This document shows positions 53,221 to 62,761 of a stretch of DNA of 64,000 nucleotides, piece by piece. The first letter of the stretch is position 1. The number at the start of each line of letters is the position of its first letter. The position numbers were made by a program, and so were the translations under genes. This DNA is from Micavibrio sp. Lineage in GTDB: Bacteria > Pseudomonadota > Alphaproteobacteria > Micavibrionales > UBA2020. The DNA is taken from NCBI GenBank assembly GCA_028283745.1, contig JAPWJZ010000006.1, positions 310,001-374,000 on the forward strand. The letters are read 5' to 3'. Below the pieces are notes generated by a model. That model did not search any database. It was given only the letters and a program-made list of their open reading frames with translations, and was not told the DNA's origin.

Positions 53221-53394
53221 CACGATCCCGCACAAGTGGCTCAGGCCGTGGTGAGTGAAGTTAAAGTTAGAATCTCATCGGGAACGTGACAAGATTCCCC
53301 ATTCGCGATGGTGAGATGCATTTAGCATTGTGTCGTTTATGCTCTTGAAGTGAATCGAACAGTTGACCCAGCCATTTCAGCCCCTCAACATATC

Positions 53395-53451
53395 AGCTGT
53401 GAGCTGCTATAGAGCTTCACGTATATGCTGGCCGAACGTCGAATATAGCTG
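53395..53451 (+). repeat. 57-bp intergenic repeat, copy 2
   Basis: Copy of the element at 47714-47770 (47 of 57 identical), same orientation, located between the LysR gene and the AraC-type remnant. See copy 1 for conserved cores. Confidence 0.8.
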
Positions 53452-53461
53452 ACTTCCGTGT

Positions 53462-54022
53462 CTACGGCGTTCGAGGCGTCTGGCGATCTAGGGCGGTTCC
53501 TGACGCATTCGTCGCCATGCCGATGGGCTCTGACGAAATTTCATTTTTGAATAGCTTCGAAAGATGGGCCTGGTCCAAGAACCCGCAAGCCAGCGATATA
53601 CTCGCCAGAGTGTCAGTCGTGTCGAACATCATATCTCGCCCTCTCTACCCGGCGCGCCATGAGGTAGCGGTGAGGAGTCTGATCGAATGCCTGCCTGAAG
53701 GCTCGATAGAAGTGCCTCAGTTAAGCTGCGTCAGGTCGCGAAGTTCGTCGATCTGGATCGACTCTTCGAGACGCTCTTCGATATATGCGCGGATGCGCTT
53801 AATCTGCCATCCTGAAAGTCCGCCGCTTTGCCTGCCAGGATCCACCTTGGAAGACTTCGACGATGCTTGCTCTTTCGCAACGGAGTATGCGGTTGAAAGT
53901 GAATGGCGTGCTGCAACCCGTCGCGCTCGAGTTCCCTGCTTCCTAGCTCAAGCACCTGGCGAGGCCTGGGCGAAGTTGGATAGCTTGTCGCTGTCAACGG
54001 CATGCTCGAAACTTTTTTCCAT
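53462..54022 (-). pseudogene. AraC-family regulator remnant
   Basis: Minus-strand frames encode a broken AraC DNA-binding domain: GLSGWQIKRIRAYIEERLEE and SIQIDELRDLTQLN, then in another frame RHFYRAFRQAFDQTPHRYLM and ARRVERA, and in a third MMFDTTDTLASISLACGFLD and QAHLSKLFKNEISSEPIG, ending at TAG 53462. The two HTH motifs are complete if joined, so at least two frameshifts (near 53,720 and 53,645) break the gene. Upstream, an ATG at 54022 with GAGG reads only 24 codons (MEKSFEHAVDSDKLSNFAQ) before a stop; the N-terminal domain is mostly absent. Confidence 0.75.
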
Positions 54023-54024
54023 GT

Positions 54025-54279
54025 CTATCCTCGTGCGAACAAAGGTATGCCGGCGACCGCATAGAAAATCGCAAATACAAAACCCTGCAACAGCCCTAGC
54101 TGGACGTCACTGAGATTCAAATCCTGCTTTATATTTACAGCGACATACGAAATTACATAACGGTCAATAACCGAAAATGTGTAGCAAACAGTCAGCAATA
54201 TAAGGATGGCCCAGGCGCCGAACATACGGCCCTGCTCAGGCGGGTCTAAAGGGGCTTTGGCCGGGATTTCGGTATGCAT
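54025..54279 (-). pseudogene. MFS permease, N-terminal fragment
   Basis: Encodes 84 residues: a cytosolic leader (MHTEIPAKAPLDPPEQG), segment 1 (AWAILILLTVCYTFSVIDRYVISYV) and segment 2 (LGLLQGFVFAIFYAVAGIPL), typical of a spinster/hexuronate-type MFS protein. Homology stops after GIPL at about 54,040, where the next loop normally continues with a Gly-x-x-x-Asp-Arg motif, and unrelated sequence follows. The gene starts 89 nt after the aminotransferase stop on the same strand. The break marks the seam between blocks B and C. Confidence 0.8.
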
Positions 54280-54367
54280 CAGGATTATCCAAAACGTTTA
54301 TGCGGACGCGTGTCCGGGAATTGCAGTCGATTTCGACAATGGACGCCGACGCCTCACGTCGGAAACG

Positions 54368-55678
54368 TCAGGTCGTCAGAAAAAGTGTCTTATGTTTTAT
54401 CAAAATGCCTTCCATTGCAGCTAAAAAGGTTGCTGTATCTTCGTCCGTTATCGATAAGGACAGGGCGATGAGACCACGCGCCGCGATATAAATGCCTGCA
54501 GAGACGAGCTCAAAAAACAGCAAATTGCGCAGGTCTGCGGAATGCATCGAGGGGGATATGGGATGTATATTCATTATTGACCCCAGACCTGATACCCGGA
54601 AGGGGGCGCCGAGCCGCGCAAAAAGAGCCTGAATGTCTTCGCGAAACCGGTCACCGCGTTCGTTGATCTGAACAAGTGCCTGAGGTGTCAGCAGATGCTC
54701 GACTGCTGCGCAGCCTGCCGCCATGGTCAGGGTATTGTTGTTAAAAGTGCCTGCATGAGGCAGAGCATCCACACGGCTGGGGTTAAACTGATTCATGATA
54801 TCCAGGCGGCCACCAAAACAGCCAAACGCTAAACCGCCGCCAAAAAATTTGCCAATTGTTGTGATGTCTGCGGTTATGCCCAGCAAAGCCTGGCGGCCAC
54901 CTGCGGACAAACGGGATGTCTGGATTTCATCGAATATGAGAAGGGCGCCCGCCGCGGCGGACATATCGCGTAACATATGAAGGAATGCCGGATCACCAGG
55001 AATGCATCCGCCAGCGCCCAGCATGGGCTCGACCAGAATGGCAGCCAGATTGTTCTTATTCTCCTCAATCAAGCGCTGAGTATCTGCCTGATCATTATAG
55101 GTGCCTAAGACAAATTCATGAGGGACATTGGTTTTCGAACCGCCGGGCGGAAAGCTCAAAACGCCCCCATGATACCCGCCTTCAAAGACGATAATTTTCG
55201 AGCGCCCCGTGAACGCCTTAGCGGCTGCCAATGCCATGAGGTTGGCTTCAGTGCCGGAATTAGTGAACCTCAACAAGTCCATGCTTGGGAAGCGGTCAAT
55301 TATCATTGAAGCCAGCTTACCTTCCCATTTATTATGCGACGACAAATTCACTCCGTCTGCCAGCGCGGCAATAATGGCGTCATTAACAATTTTAGGCGAG
55401 TGACCGTAGATGCCGGCGGTAAATTCACCGAGAAAATCTATATAGTCGTGGCCATCCGCATCTATCAAATGCTGGTCGTGTCCAGACACCATGCAAAGGG
55501 GAAAGGGGTTAGTCCACAAGGAGGTTCGCGTATTTCCGCCGGGTAGAAAATGGGCCGCGTCGGCATTAATCGCTCCACTCAGAGGATTGCTGGCAATATA
55601 TTGCCTGGCAGCGGAGTCTGCCGCGGACTTAATGGCATCTGCTGAATGCGCGGTCTTGGCCGCGTTGGGCTCCAACAT
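54368..55678 (-). CDS. Class III PLP aminotransferase (glutamate-1-semialdehyde mutase-like)
   Basis: A 436-residue fold-type I PLP enzyme. LPGGNTRTSLWTNPFP and SGTEANLMALAAAKAFTGRSKI bind cofactor and substrate; FEGGYHGG follows; IFDEIQTSR contains the PLP-pyridine Asp; K277 (TTIGKFFGGG) is the Schiff-base lysine. It resembles the GSA-aminomutase subgroup, but it lies with a transporter and a TetR gene, so a catabolic transamination is more likely than heme synthesis. It is divergent from the TetR gene. Confidence 0.9.
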   Translation of the reverse strand: MLEPNAAKTAHSADAIKSAADSAARQYIASNPLSGAINADAAHFLPGGNTRTSLWTNPFPLCMVSGHDQHLIDADGHDYIDFLGEFTAGIYGHSPKIVNDAIIAALADGVNLSSHNKWEGKLASMIIDRFPSMDLLRFTNSGTEANLMALAAAKAFTGRSKIIVFEGGYHGGVLSFPPGGSKTNVPHEFVLGTYNDQADTQRLIEENKNNLAAILVEPMLGAGGCIPGDPAFLHMLRDMSAAAGALLIFDEIQTSRLSAGGRQALLGITADITTIGKFFGGGLAFGCFGGRLDIMNQFNPSRVDALPHAGTFNNNTLTMAAGCAAVEHLLTPQALVQINERGDRFREDIQALFARLGAPFRVSGLGSIMNIHPISPSMHSADLRNLLFFELVSAGIYIAARGLIALSLSITDEDTATFLAAMEGILIKHKTLFLTT

Positions 55679-55780
55679 CTATAGTCTCCTGTTTAGTGAA
55701 TAATTATTGCGGTATGGTGCGCTTGCGCGTATTCAGCACGCTAAGGCCCACGCATCGAATTTTTTTGGGGAAGTTTTCAA

Positions 55781-56491
55781 GTGCAGAGTGTCAAGCGGGG
55801 CAGGCCCCATCAGGATAGTGAGCGCACGCTCACCCAGGACTCGATTCTTGATCAGGCAGTCGCCCTCATTGATGAGGTTGGGCTTGAAAAATTTAGTGTG
55901 CGTGCGTTGGCGCAGCGCCTGGGCGTTTTTCCCGGCGCAATCTACTGGCACCTTCCGACGCGGAACATGGTGCTGGCCGGCAGTGTCAATCATTGTCTGA
56001 AGGATGTGGAACCCTTGGCTGACCCGTCTGACTGGAAAGCCTGGCTGACTGAATTGCTGCACGAGTACCGCGCCATCGTCAGGCGGCACCCCAACATTGC
56101 CCCTTTGATTGTGACACAACTGATTTCGAACGCCGGCGCCAATTTCAAACTGGTTGACACCATCCTCGATGTTTTGACCCGCGCCGGCTTTCAAGGTGAA
56201 AAACTTTATCATGCCTACGACATTGTCATCACCGCCAAGGTGGGCTTCGTAACTATGGAGCATGCCGCGCTTCCGGCCGAAGAGGCTGAATCGTGGACGG
56301 AAGTCATGAAGACGACCATCGCCGGCCTTGACGAGACCGGATACCCTAATATTTACAAACACCGCGCGGGGCTGGCCAACCGCCACTTCATCTTGCGTTG
56401 GGAAAATGGCGTTACGAATCCATTGGATGCCAGTTTCGAGGCTCACGTCTACGCGACGATTGAAGGCCTGCGGATGCTTCTCACACGGTAA
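55781..56491 (+). CDS. TetR-family transcriptional regulator
   Basis: A 236-residue protein from GTG 55781 with GGGGAAG upstream. The N-terminal HTH is SILDQAVALIDEVGLEKFSVRALAQRLGVFPGAIYWHLPTRNMVL, matching the TetR/AcrR pattern; the rest is a helical ligand-binding domain. It diverges from the aminotransferase across 102 bp, so it probably represses that gene and the downstream MFS. Confidence 0.9.
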   Translation: MQSVKRGRPHQDSERTLTQDSILDQAVALIDEVGLEKFSVRALAQRLGVFPGAIYWHLPTRNMVLAGSVNHCLKDVEPLADPSDWKAWLTELLHEYRAIVRRHPNIAPLIVTQLISNAGANFKLVDTILDVLTRAGFQGEKLYHAYDIVITAKVGFVTMEHAALPAEEAESWTEVMKTTIAGLDETGYPNIYKHRAGLANRHFILRWENGVTNPLDASFEAHVYATIEGLRMLLTR

Positions 56492-57162
56492 ATCGTCAGA
56501 GTTGCCCCTCTCCCCTTCTCCTGATGTCGGGACAGGCAGGATGGTCGTGCCGCTTTGTGACTCGCACCAAATGCTGCTGCGCGAGCTATCGCTCCTCCAT
56601 TGACGCCTGCACTCCATAACCTATCGCCCTTGCCAGAGCGCGTTTCGACCCGCTTGAAGCGGATCAGCGCTCTAAGTTTTGGTTTAATCTGCACCTTAGT
56701 TTGAAAGCGCATCACAGGCCTCAATATGCGCTTTAATGCACTCCCAAAACAAGCATATAATTATCTAACGAACAATATTTTAATTGTGCGGTGCAATAAA
56801 TTTAATGAAAGGTGGTCTAGTCGCAAAACTCGCTCGCCGCCCTATCAAAGCACATTTAATGAAGTTTTTTTATTATAAAAATGCCGCATCTAGCTGATTT
56901 AATGTCATTATTTGTAATTTATATTAGCGTTAATTAGACAGGGCACTATCCCGCAGTCAAATCCTTACTGTCGCAAATATGACGCATCACGACCATTTGG
57001 TGAATATTTAATGTCAAATAATTGTCCGCTGAATAAATAAATGTTGCGACGCAATTTTTTTTATGTCTCTATTTTCATCATCCTCCGAAGCGAGCGGAGT
57101 TTAGAGTGCACAGACAAAGCTAAAGTAGTGAGGCCTGTGCTAGATTATGATAGGGGATATCT
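56492..57162. other. Long AT-rich intergenic region before TonB receptor
   Basis: About 670 bp between the TetR gene and the receptor gene, no credible coding. A palindromic extragenic element is at 56635-56673. From about 56,750 the sequence becomes strikingly AT-rich (runs such as TTTTTTTATT and AATAAATAAATG), unlike the genes on both sides. This is the likely promoter/regulator region for the receptor-glucosidase pair. Confidence 0.6.
56635..56673. repeat. REP-like nested palindrome
   Basis: Outer arms AGAGCGC (56635-56641) and GCGCTCT (56667-56673) enclose an inner palindrome CCGCTT-G-AAGCGG (56650-56662); TAAGTTTTGGTTTAATC follows. The AGAGCGC...GCGCTCT form is common in intergenic repeats of Caulobacterales and Hyphomicrobiales, from memory. 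Confidence 0.6.
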
Positions 57163-59367
57163 ATGTCATCGAGAGTAAACTTCCGGGCCTGCAGTTGGTT
57201 TGTGGGATTAATTAGTACGGCGTCAGCCTTGGCCTTAACCACTACTACATATGCGCAGAGTGTGGCACCGACTGCGCCCAGCACAACTTCAGACGAGATT
57301 CAGGAAGTTGTTGTAACCGCTGAAAAGCGTCCCTCGACGGTTCAAAAGACGCCAATCGCTATCACTGTTGTTGATGCGGCCACGCTGAGTCAGAATGGTG
57401 TTGGCAATTTCAAGGATCTGAGCACGGTTGCGCCAAGCGTCAGCTTCTCCCAACTGAACGCCAGCGTGATCGTCGGCATACGCGGGGTCTCGAGCCGCGA
57501 CATAGGTAATCCCGCCGTTTCCTTAAGCATGGACGGTTTCTACACTCAGCAGGCAACAGGACTGAACGGCACTGTTTTTGATCTGGACCGGGTGGAAGTT
57601 CTGCGGGGCCCCCAAGGAACACTTCTTGGGCGTAACGCCACCGGCGGATCGGTCGATATCATTACCGCTAAGCCTAAAAAGACCTTCAGTGCATATCTGT
57701 CGGGTGAAATCGGCGATTATAATACTTTTAATACTACAGGCATGATCAATATCCCGGTCAGTGACAAGGTCCAGGTGCGAGCCTCTTTTCAAACACGCGA
57801 TCACGACGGCTATCGTGGAAACCCTGTTGGCGATGCGGGTGATGACGAGCATTCAAAAGCGGCCCGTGTAATTGTTGCCTTTCAGCCCACGGACCGGTGG
57901 GAAGGCTGGGTAACGGCGGAATATTCCAAGCTGGATGATGTCGGGCCTGTCGTTCAGGCGGTGCCCTTAATATACACGTCGAGTGGTAGCATCGACCTGT
58001 CGCGTCCCACTATTCCTGACAATGGCGAGAGTTTCGCGGTTCCGGACGGCGGTTATGAACTCGGTGAAACCATGGGGTTACGCTGGAGCACGACCTATAA
58101 TTTTGATTTCGCTCAACTGACCTATCTGGGCGGCTATCGTTATACGGACTACGAACGTAACAACACCCTGGGTGGCGCCTATGGTACGGATGTTCAGAAC
58201 ATAACCTACTATTCAAAAGATAAGACAACCACGTGGAATCAAGAACTTCGCCTCACCTCTGAAAGCGGCTCACCGCTTTTCTGGCAGGTTGGCGCATTCT
58301 ATTTCTACGAACATAACAGTAATCTGGCGCTTTTCCGGGACTATGCCGGATCAAGTATCAGTCAGGACCCGATTAACCTGAACATCTATTCATATCCAAA
58401 TGGAGAGGTCGAAGCTAAGGCGATCTTTGGTCAGATCGCTTATAATCTGACAGATGCCCTGAAGGTTGAGGTTGGTGCGCGTTACACTGAAAACAGCCAG
58501 GATCGCGACGGCTTTACCACCCTGGCAAGTTTTAGCACCTACTTGTCCACTGGAGAGATTGTTCAATCAACCACCACAGGTGTCGGTCATGCCGAGTCGA
58601 GCAAGGCGACCTATCATGGCGGTATCAGTTGGCAGGCGACTTCGGCCAACCTGCTCTACGCCAAGATAGATACCGGCTTTAAGGCCGGCGGCTTCAATAC
58701 AAACAGCACATACGCGCCCGAGACGATCATCGCCTATGAAATCGGCTCAAAGAACCGCTTCTTCAGTAACAGGCTGCAGGTTAATGCTGACGCCTTCTTC
58801 TACACCTACGATAATCAACAGGTGTCGCAATTCGCGGTGGGTGCCGTCTCAAACTCAATTATAAATGCCGGCAGTTCCGAATATTACGGTGTTGAATTCG
58901 AAGGACAGGCGCGTCCGACGCCGATAGATCGTTTCAATTTCTTCGCAGCCTATGTACATGGCGAATACAAAGACTTCGCGGTGGCAACCGGTAGCGTCAA
59001 TGTTCAGTTAGCCGGATATACACCGCCGCAGGCGCCACGCTGGACTGTAAACCTCGGCTATGAGCACGACTTCAACGTTTTCAAAGGGGTTCTGACGGGG
59101 CGCGCTCAAACCCATTACGAAACCAAATCCTACTTTACGATCTATAATTACGAGGCTGACAGCCAGCCGGCCTATTTCCGCTCAGACGTAATTTTGACCT
59201 ATAAGCCAAACGATGCGAATTGGCGTCTGGAAGGCTATGTCCGTAATATTGAGAACGTGCTGGTCCTGTCAAATGCGCAAAACCCGGCTAGCGCCACATA
59301 TAAAGCCTATCGCTATCAGTACTTTGCCCCGCGTACCATGGGCGTAAAGCTTACCCTGAACTGGTAA
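57163..59367 (+). CDS. TonB-dependent receptor
   Basis: A 734-residue outer-membrane transporter. The signal peptide ends near TYAQS (residue 32), the TonB box region is EIQEVVVTAEKR (45-56), and the plug contains PIAITVVDAATLSQNGV, VGIRGVSSRDIGNP and VEVLRGPQGTLLGRNATGGSVDIIT. A 22-strand-type barrel follows with QELRLTSESGSPLFWQVGAFYF, VEVGARYTENSQD, YAKIDTGFKAGGFNT, and the terminal strand ends with an aromatic residue (MGVKLTLNW). It imports a substrate using TonB energy; the next gene (GH3) suggests an oligosaccharide or glucoside. Confidence 0.94.
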   Translation: MSSRVNFRACSWFVGLISTASALALTTTTYAQSVAPTAPSTTSDEIQEVVVTAEKRPSTVQKTPIAITVVDAATLSQNGVGNFKDLSTVAPSVSFSQLNASVIVGIRGVSSRDIGNPAVSLSMDGFYTQQATGLNGTVFDLDRVEVLRGPQGTLLGRNATGGSVDIITAKPKKTFSAYLSGEIGDYNTFNTTGMINIPVSDKVQVRASFQTRDHDGYRGNPVGDAGDDEHSKAARVIVAFQPTDRWEGWVTAEYSKLDDVGPVVQAVPLIYTSSGSIDLSRPTIPDNGESFAVPDGGYELGETMGLRWSTTYNFDFAQLTYLGGYRYTDYERNNTLGGAYGTDVQNITYYSKDKTTTWNQELRLTSESGSPLFWQVGAFYFYEHNSNLALFRDYAGSSISQDPINLNIYSYPNGEVEAKAIFGQIAYNLTDALKVEVGARYTENSQDRDGFTTLASFSTYLSTGEIVQSTTTGVGHAESSKATYHGGISWQATSANLLYAKIDTGFKAGGFNTNSTYAPETIIAYEIGSKNRFFSNRLQVNADAFFYTYDNQQVSQFAVGAVSNSIINAGSSEYYGVEFEGQARPTPIDRFNFFAAYVHGEYKDFAVATGSVNVQLAGYTPPQAPRWTVNLGYEHDFNVFKGVLTGRAQTHYETKSYFTIYNYEADSQPAYFRSDVILTYKPNDANWRLEGYVRNIENVLVLSNAQNPASATYKAYRYQYFAPRTMGVKLTLNW

Positions 59368-59386
59368 GTTGTTTGCGTAGAGTAAG

Positions 59387-59416
59387 GCAGGCGTCGACCG
59401 AAAGGTCAACGCCTGC
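59387..59416 (+). terminator. Hairpin after TonB receptor
   Basis: A 13-bp stem with one mismatch (59387-59399 with 59404-59416) and a GAAA tetraloop, then TTCGTTTTG. Likely terminator or attenuator that sets the receptor/glucosidase ratio. Confidence 0.8.
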
Positions 59417-59480
59417 TTCGTTTTGAATAATGGGATGTAAATCCACTGGCACCGACACGTCATTATCAGGATAAAGATTT

Positions 59481-61694
59481 ATGTTTTTCAAAACGCTATT
59501 ATTGACGTCTTGCGTTGCCCTGGCCATTACAGGCATGGCAATGGGCAAGCCTGTCGCGGCCCCGCATCCGTGGATGAATGCGCAGTTGTCATCTGACGTC
59601 CGCGCAAGCCTACTGTTACAAGCGATGACATTTGACGAACGCGTCGCCCTGATTCATGGCCCGTTTGCCTGGTCGTTCAATAATACGCCTTTGCCTGAAG
59701 GCGCGATCGGATCCGCCGGTTTCGTGCCCGGTAACAGCCGTTTAGGCATCCCTGCCCTTCAGATCACCGACGCCAGCCTGGGCATAACCAACCCTCTTGG
59801 ATTACGTCTAGGAATACGTACCGAAGAAGGGGCCACAGCCTTGCCGTCCGGCCTTGCATTGGCGGCAAGTTTCGACCGTACCCTGGCCTATAAGGCGGGC
59901 GCGATGATTGGTAGCGAAGCGCAAAAAAAAGGTTTCAACGTTTTGCTTGCCGGCGGCGTCAATCTGGCCCGCGATCCGCGCAATGGCCGCAACTTCGAAT
60001 ATCTTGGTGAAGATCCGCTGCTCGCGGGAACCCTGGCCGGACAATCTATCAAAGGCATTCAGGACCAGAATGTTGTGTCGACAGTTAAACACTTGTCGAT
60101 CAATGACCAGGAAACAAACCGGCAATGGGCGAATTCGGTTATTGATGAAGCGGCTCACCGCGAGTCTGATCTTTTGGCGTTTGAATTAGCGATCGAAGGC
60201 GGCAAGCCGGGTTCGGTTATGTGCGCCTATAACAGAGTGAATGGTCCCTATGCCTGTGACAGTCAGCACCTCCTTACCAAAGTCCTGAAGCAGGATTGGA
60301 AATTCCCTGGCTGGGTGATGTCCGATTGGGGCGCGGTATACAGTGAGAACTACGCCCTGGCCGGTCTTGATCAGCAATCTGGCGAACAGCTTGACGAGAA
60401 GGTGTGGTTTGATGGACCTTTCAAACAGGGCATCAAAGACGGTCGAATCCCCAAGGCCCGACTGGACGACATGGTTCATCGGATTTTGCGCTCCATGTTT
60501 GAAGTCGGCCTGTTCGACCATCCCGCTAAAACGGCCGATATCGATTTTGAAGCCGATGCGCAGGTGTCCCGTGCAGTCGCGCAGGACGGGATCGTATTAC
60601 TTAAAAATCAGGACGATATACTGCCTCTGGCGCGTGATGCGAAGCGCATTGCGATTATTGGTGGCCTGGCGGCACGAGGCGTGCTTTCGGGCGGCGGATC
60701 ATCGCAGGTCGTGGCCCCTGGCGGGCGATATGTTTTCGTGCCCCTGGGAGGCGAAGGTCGGGTCGCCGAATGGCGTGGCATGGTCTACCATAAATCCTCA
60801 CCTCTAGAGGCAATCAAAACGCATGCGCCGAACACCGAGGTTCGCTATGACGACGGTCGTTATCCATCGCGTGCAGCAGAGCTTGCGCGGTCGGCTGACG
60901 TGGTCGTAGTATTTGCCAATCAGTGGATGATGGAAGCCGAAGACGCCCCTGACCTCAGCCTGCCCGACGGCCAGGACGCCTTAATTACGGCTGTCGCCGC
61001 GGCCAATCCAAATACAATTGTCGTTCTGCAAACGGGCGGCCCCGTTACCATGCCCTGGCTTTCAAATGTAAAAGGCGTGATTGAGGCGTGGTATTCCGGC
61101 GCACGAGGCGGGCAGGCCATTGCGGATGTCCTGTTTGGAGATGTCAATCCATCGGGTAGATTGCCTGTGTCCTTCCCGGTTGATATGGCCCAATATCCAC
61201 GTGAAAAAACACCTGGCCGAGGTTTGCCGCAAAAAACAGTTTTCGACGTGCCACATACGGAAGGCGCGGCCGTCGGGTACAAAATGTTTGCGCAAACGGG
61301 TGCCAAGCCATTGTTTTCATTTGGTTATGGCCTTTCCTACACAAGGTTCAGCTATAGCGGTCTTCAGATTAAAGGCGGCAAAACGATTAAGGCCACGTTT
61401 AATGTCACAAATACAGGCAAGATAGACGGCGCCGATACACCTCAGCTATATCTGACCGACCGGCTTGGTGTTCCCGTGAAACGGTTGATTGGCTTTGAAA
61501 AGATCATGCTCAAGGCTGGAGAAAGCCGGAAAATATTTATGTCGGCAGATCCGCGTCTCCTTGCTGATTTTGATGCGGCGTCAAACCAATGGGTAGTCCG
61601 TGCAGGAAGCTACAATGTGACGGTGGCCTCCGACGCTGACGCAGTGGGCCTTGAGGCGCAGGTAAAGGTTTTCGAACAAAAAATCAAACCTTAG
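59481..61694 (+). CDS. Secreted GH3 beta-glucosidase
   Basis: A 737-residue enzyme with a signal peptide (LLLTSCVALAITGMAMGKPVAA). The (beta/alpha)8 domain has ASFDRTLAYKAGAMIGSEA, GVNLARDPRNGRNFEYLGEDP, TVKHLSINDQETNR and the nucleophile D282 in VMSDWGAVYS. The second domain has DGIVLLKNQDDILPL and GGGSSQVVAPGG; the C-terminal fibronectin-like domain has FSFGYGLSYTRFSY and ADTPQLYLTDR. It removes terminal beta-linked sugars from oligosaccharides, probably in the periplasm, before or after uptake by the adjacent receptor. Confidence 0.93.
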   Translation: MFFKTLLLTSCVALAITGMAMGKPVAAPHPWMNAQLSSDVRASLLLQAMTFDERVALIHGPFAWSFNNTPLPEGAIGSAGFVPGNSRLGIPALQITDASLGITNPLGLRLGIRTEEGATALPSGLALAASFDRTLAYKAGAMIGSEAQKKGFNVLLAGGVNLARDPRNGRNFEYLGEDPLLAGTLAGQSIKGIQDQNVVSTVKHLSINDQETNRQWANSVIDEAAHRESDLLAFELAIEGGKPGSVMCAYNRVNGPYACDSQHLLTKVLKQDWKFPGWVMSDWGAVYSENYALAGLDQQSGEQLDEKVWFDGPFKQGIKDGRIPKARLDDMVHRILRSMFEVGLFDHPAKTADIDFEADAQVSRAVAQDGIVLLKNQDDILPLARDAKRIAIIGGLAARGVLSGGGSSQVVAPGGRYVFVPLGGEGRVAEWRGMVYHKSSPLEAIKTHAPNTEVRYDDGRYPSRAAELARSADVVVVFANQWMMEAEDAPDLSLPDGQDALITAVAAANPNTIVVLQTGGPVTMPWLSNVKGVIEAWYSGARGGQAIADVLFGDVNPSGRLPVSFPVDMAQYPREKTPGRGLPQKTVFDVPHTEGAAVGYKMFAQTGAKPLFSFGYGLSYTRFSYSGLQIKGGKTIKATFNVTNTGKIDGADTPQLYLTDRLGVPVKRLIGFEKIMLKAGESRKIFMSADPRLLADFDAASNQWVVRAGSYNVTVASDADAVGLEAQVKVFEQKIKP

Positions 61695-61767
61695 GCAGGC
61701 CAGTCTAAAACGAAGACGACCGCATGACGACCGAATTTGTTTATGTCTAGAGACCTAGAACGACCCA

Positions 61768-61862
<95 letters not shown>

Positions 61863-61982
61863 ACGACAAAGCGGGCGGTCATGACGGCGTTTAAGGTCAT
61901 GCCAATGACCGCAAAAGCTCCCGCAGTCGGGCTGATAGACAGCGCTTTTATGATGCCAAAATTATGCGAGGCAAGGCCGGCG

Positions 61983-62396
61983 GAGCTGATCACCGGCTCG
62001 ATCGCCGGCTTCATTCCCGGCAGTTTCCAGGCGGTCTACAACGGCACCAAGGCGTTCGTGGACAGCTTCGCCGACGCCCTGCGCAACGAGATCAAGAACG
62101 CGAAGGGCGTGACGGTCACCACGCTCATGCCGGGCCCGGTGGAGACCGAGTTCTTCGACCGCGCCGACATGCTCGACACCAGCGTCGGCGCGTCCGAGAG
62201 CAAGAGCGATCCCGCCGATGTCGCGCGCGACGGCTGGGATGCGCTCATGAAGGGGGAGGCACACATCGTCTCGGGCTGGAAGAACAAAATCCAGGCTGCG
62301 GTGGCCCACGTGGCACCGGCTGCCGTGCTCGCCGAGCAGCACCGGAAGATGGCGGAGCCCGGTTCGGCCGAATTTGATCACGGCGAAGCCCGATAG
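61983..62396 (+). pseudogene. 5'-truncated SDR-family dehydrogenase
   Basis: The C-terminal ~138 residues of an SDR: LITGSIAGFIPGSFQAVYNGTK keeps the catalytic Tyr/Lys (YNGTK), then TTLMPGPVETEFFDRADML and LAEQHRKMAEPGS. The cofactor-binding half is missing; homology begins at about 61,983, about 120 bp after the poly-G. The cut is at an assembly seam, so it is probably intact in its source genome. Confidence 0.85.
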
Positions 62397-62438
62397 ATCC
62401 GCGCCAAACTCATATATCTTCCACGAAAGGACAAACAC

Positions 62439-62726
62439 ATGAGCTCCACGATAGAGCGCAGATTCGATAGTCGCCGAGACGCCGAACTCGCGGTCGAAAG
62501 ACTGGTCCAGGAACATGGCTTCGCGCGAACCGACGTCTTTGTCTCGTCGGCTGGCAGTGAAAACAGCGTAGGCGAAAAGCGCAGTGGTGGGGACACCGCG
62601 ACCCACCTGGAGGAGGAACGCGGCGACGCACCGCTTTCAGATCCGATATCCGTGTCGGTGGACGTCAACGACGATGCCCGCGCCGCTATCGTGGTTCAAG
62701 TGTTCGACGAAATCGGCGGCGGCTGA
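62439..62726 (+). CDS. Small acidic hypothetical protein
   Basis: A 95-residue protein starting MSSTIERRFDSRRDAELAVERL, with a second half rich in Asp/Glu (ATHLEEERGDAPLSDP) and ending VSVDVNDDARAAIVVQVFDEIGG. AAGGAC precedes the ATG by about 7 nt. The alternating pattern suggests a small alpha/beta fold. No family assigned. Confidence 0.65.
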   Translation: MSSTIERRFDSRRDAELAVERLVQEHGFARTDVFVSSAGSENSVGEKRSGGDTATHLEEERGDAPLSDPISVSVDVNDDARAAIVVQVFDEIGGG

Positions 62727-62761
62727 CCGCGTCCTATCCGTCTGGACCATATTGGGTAGCG

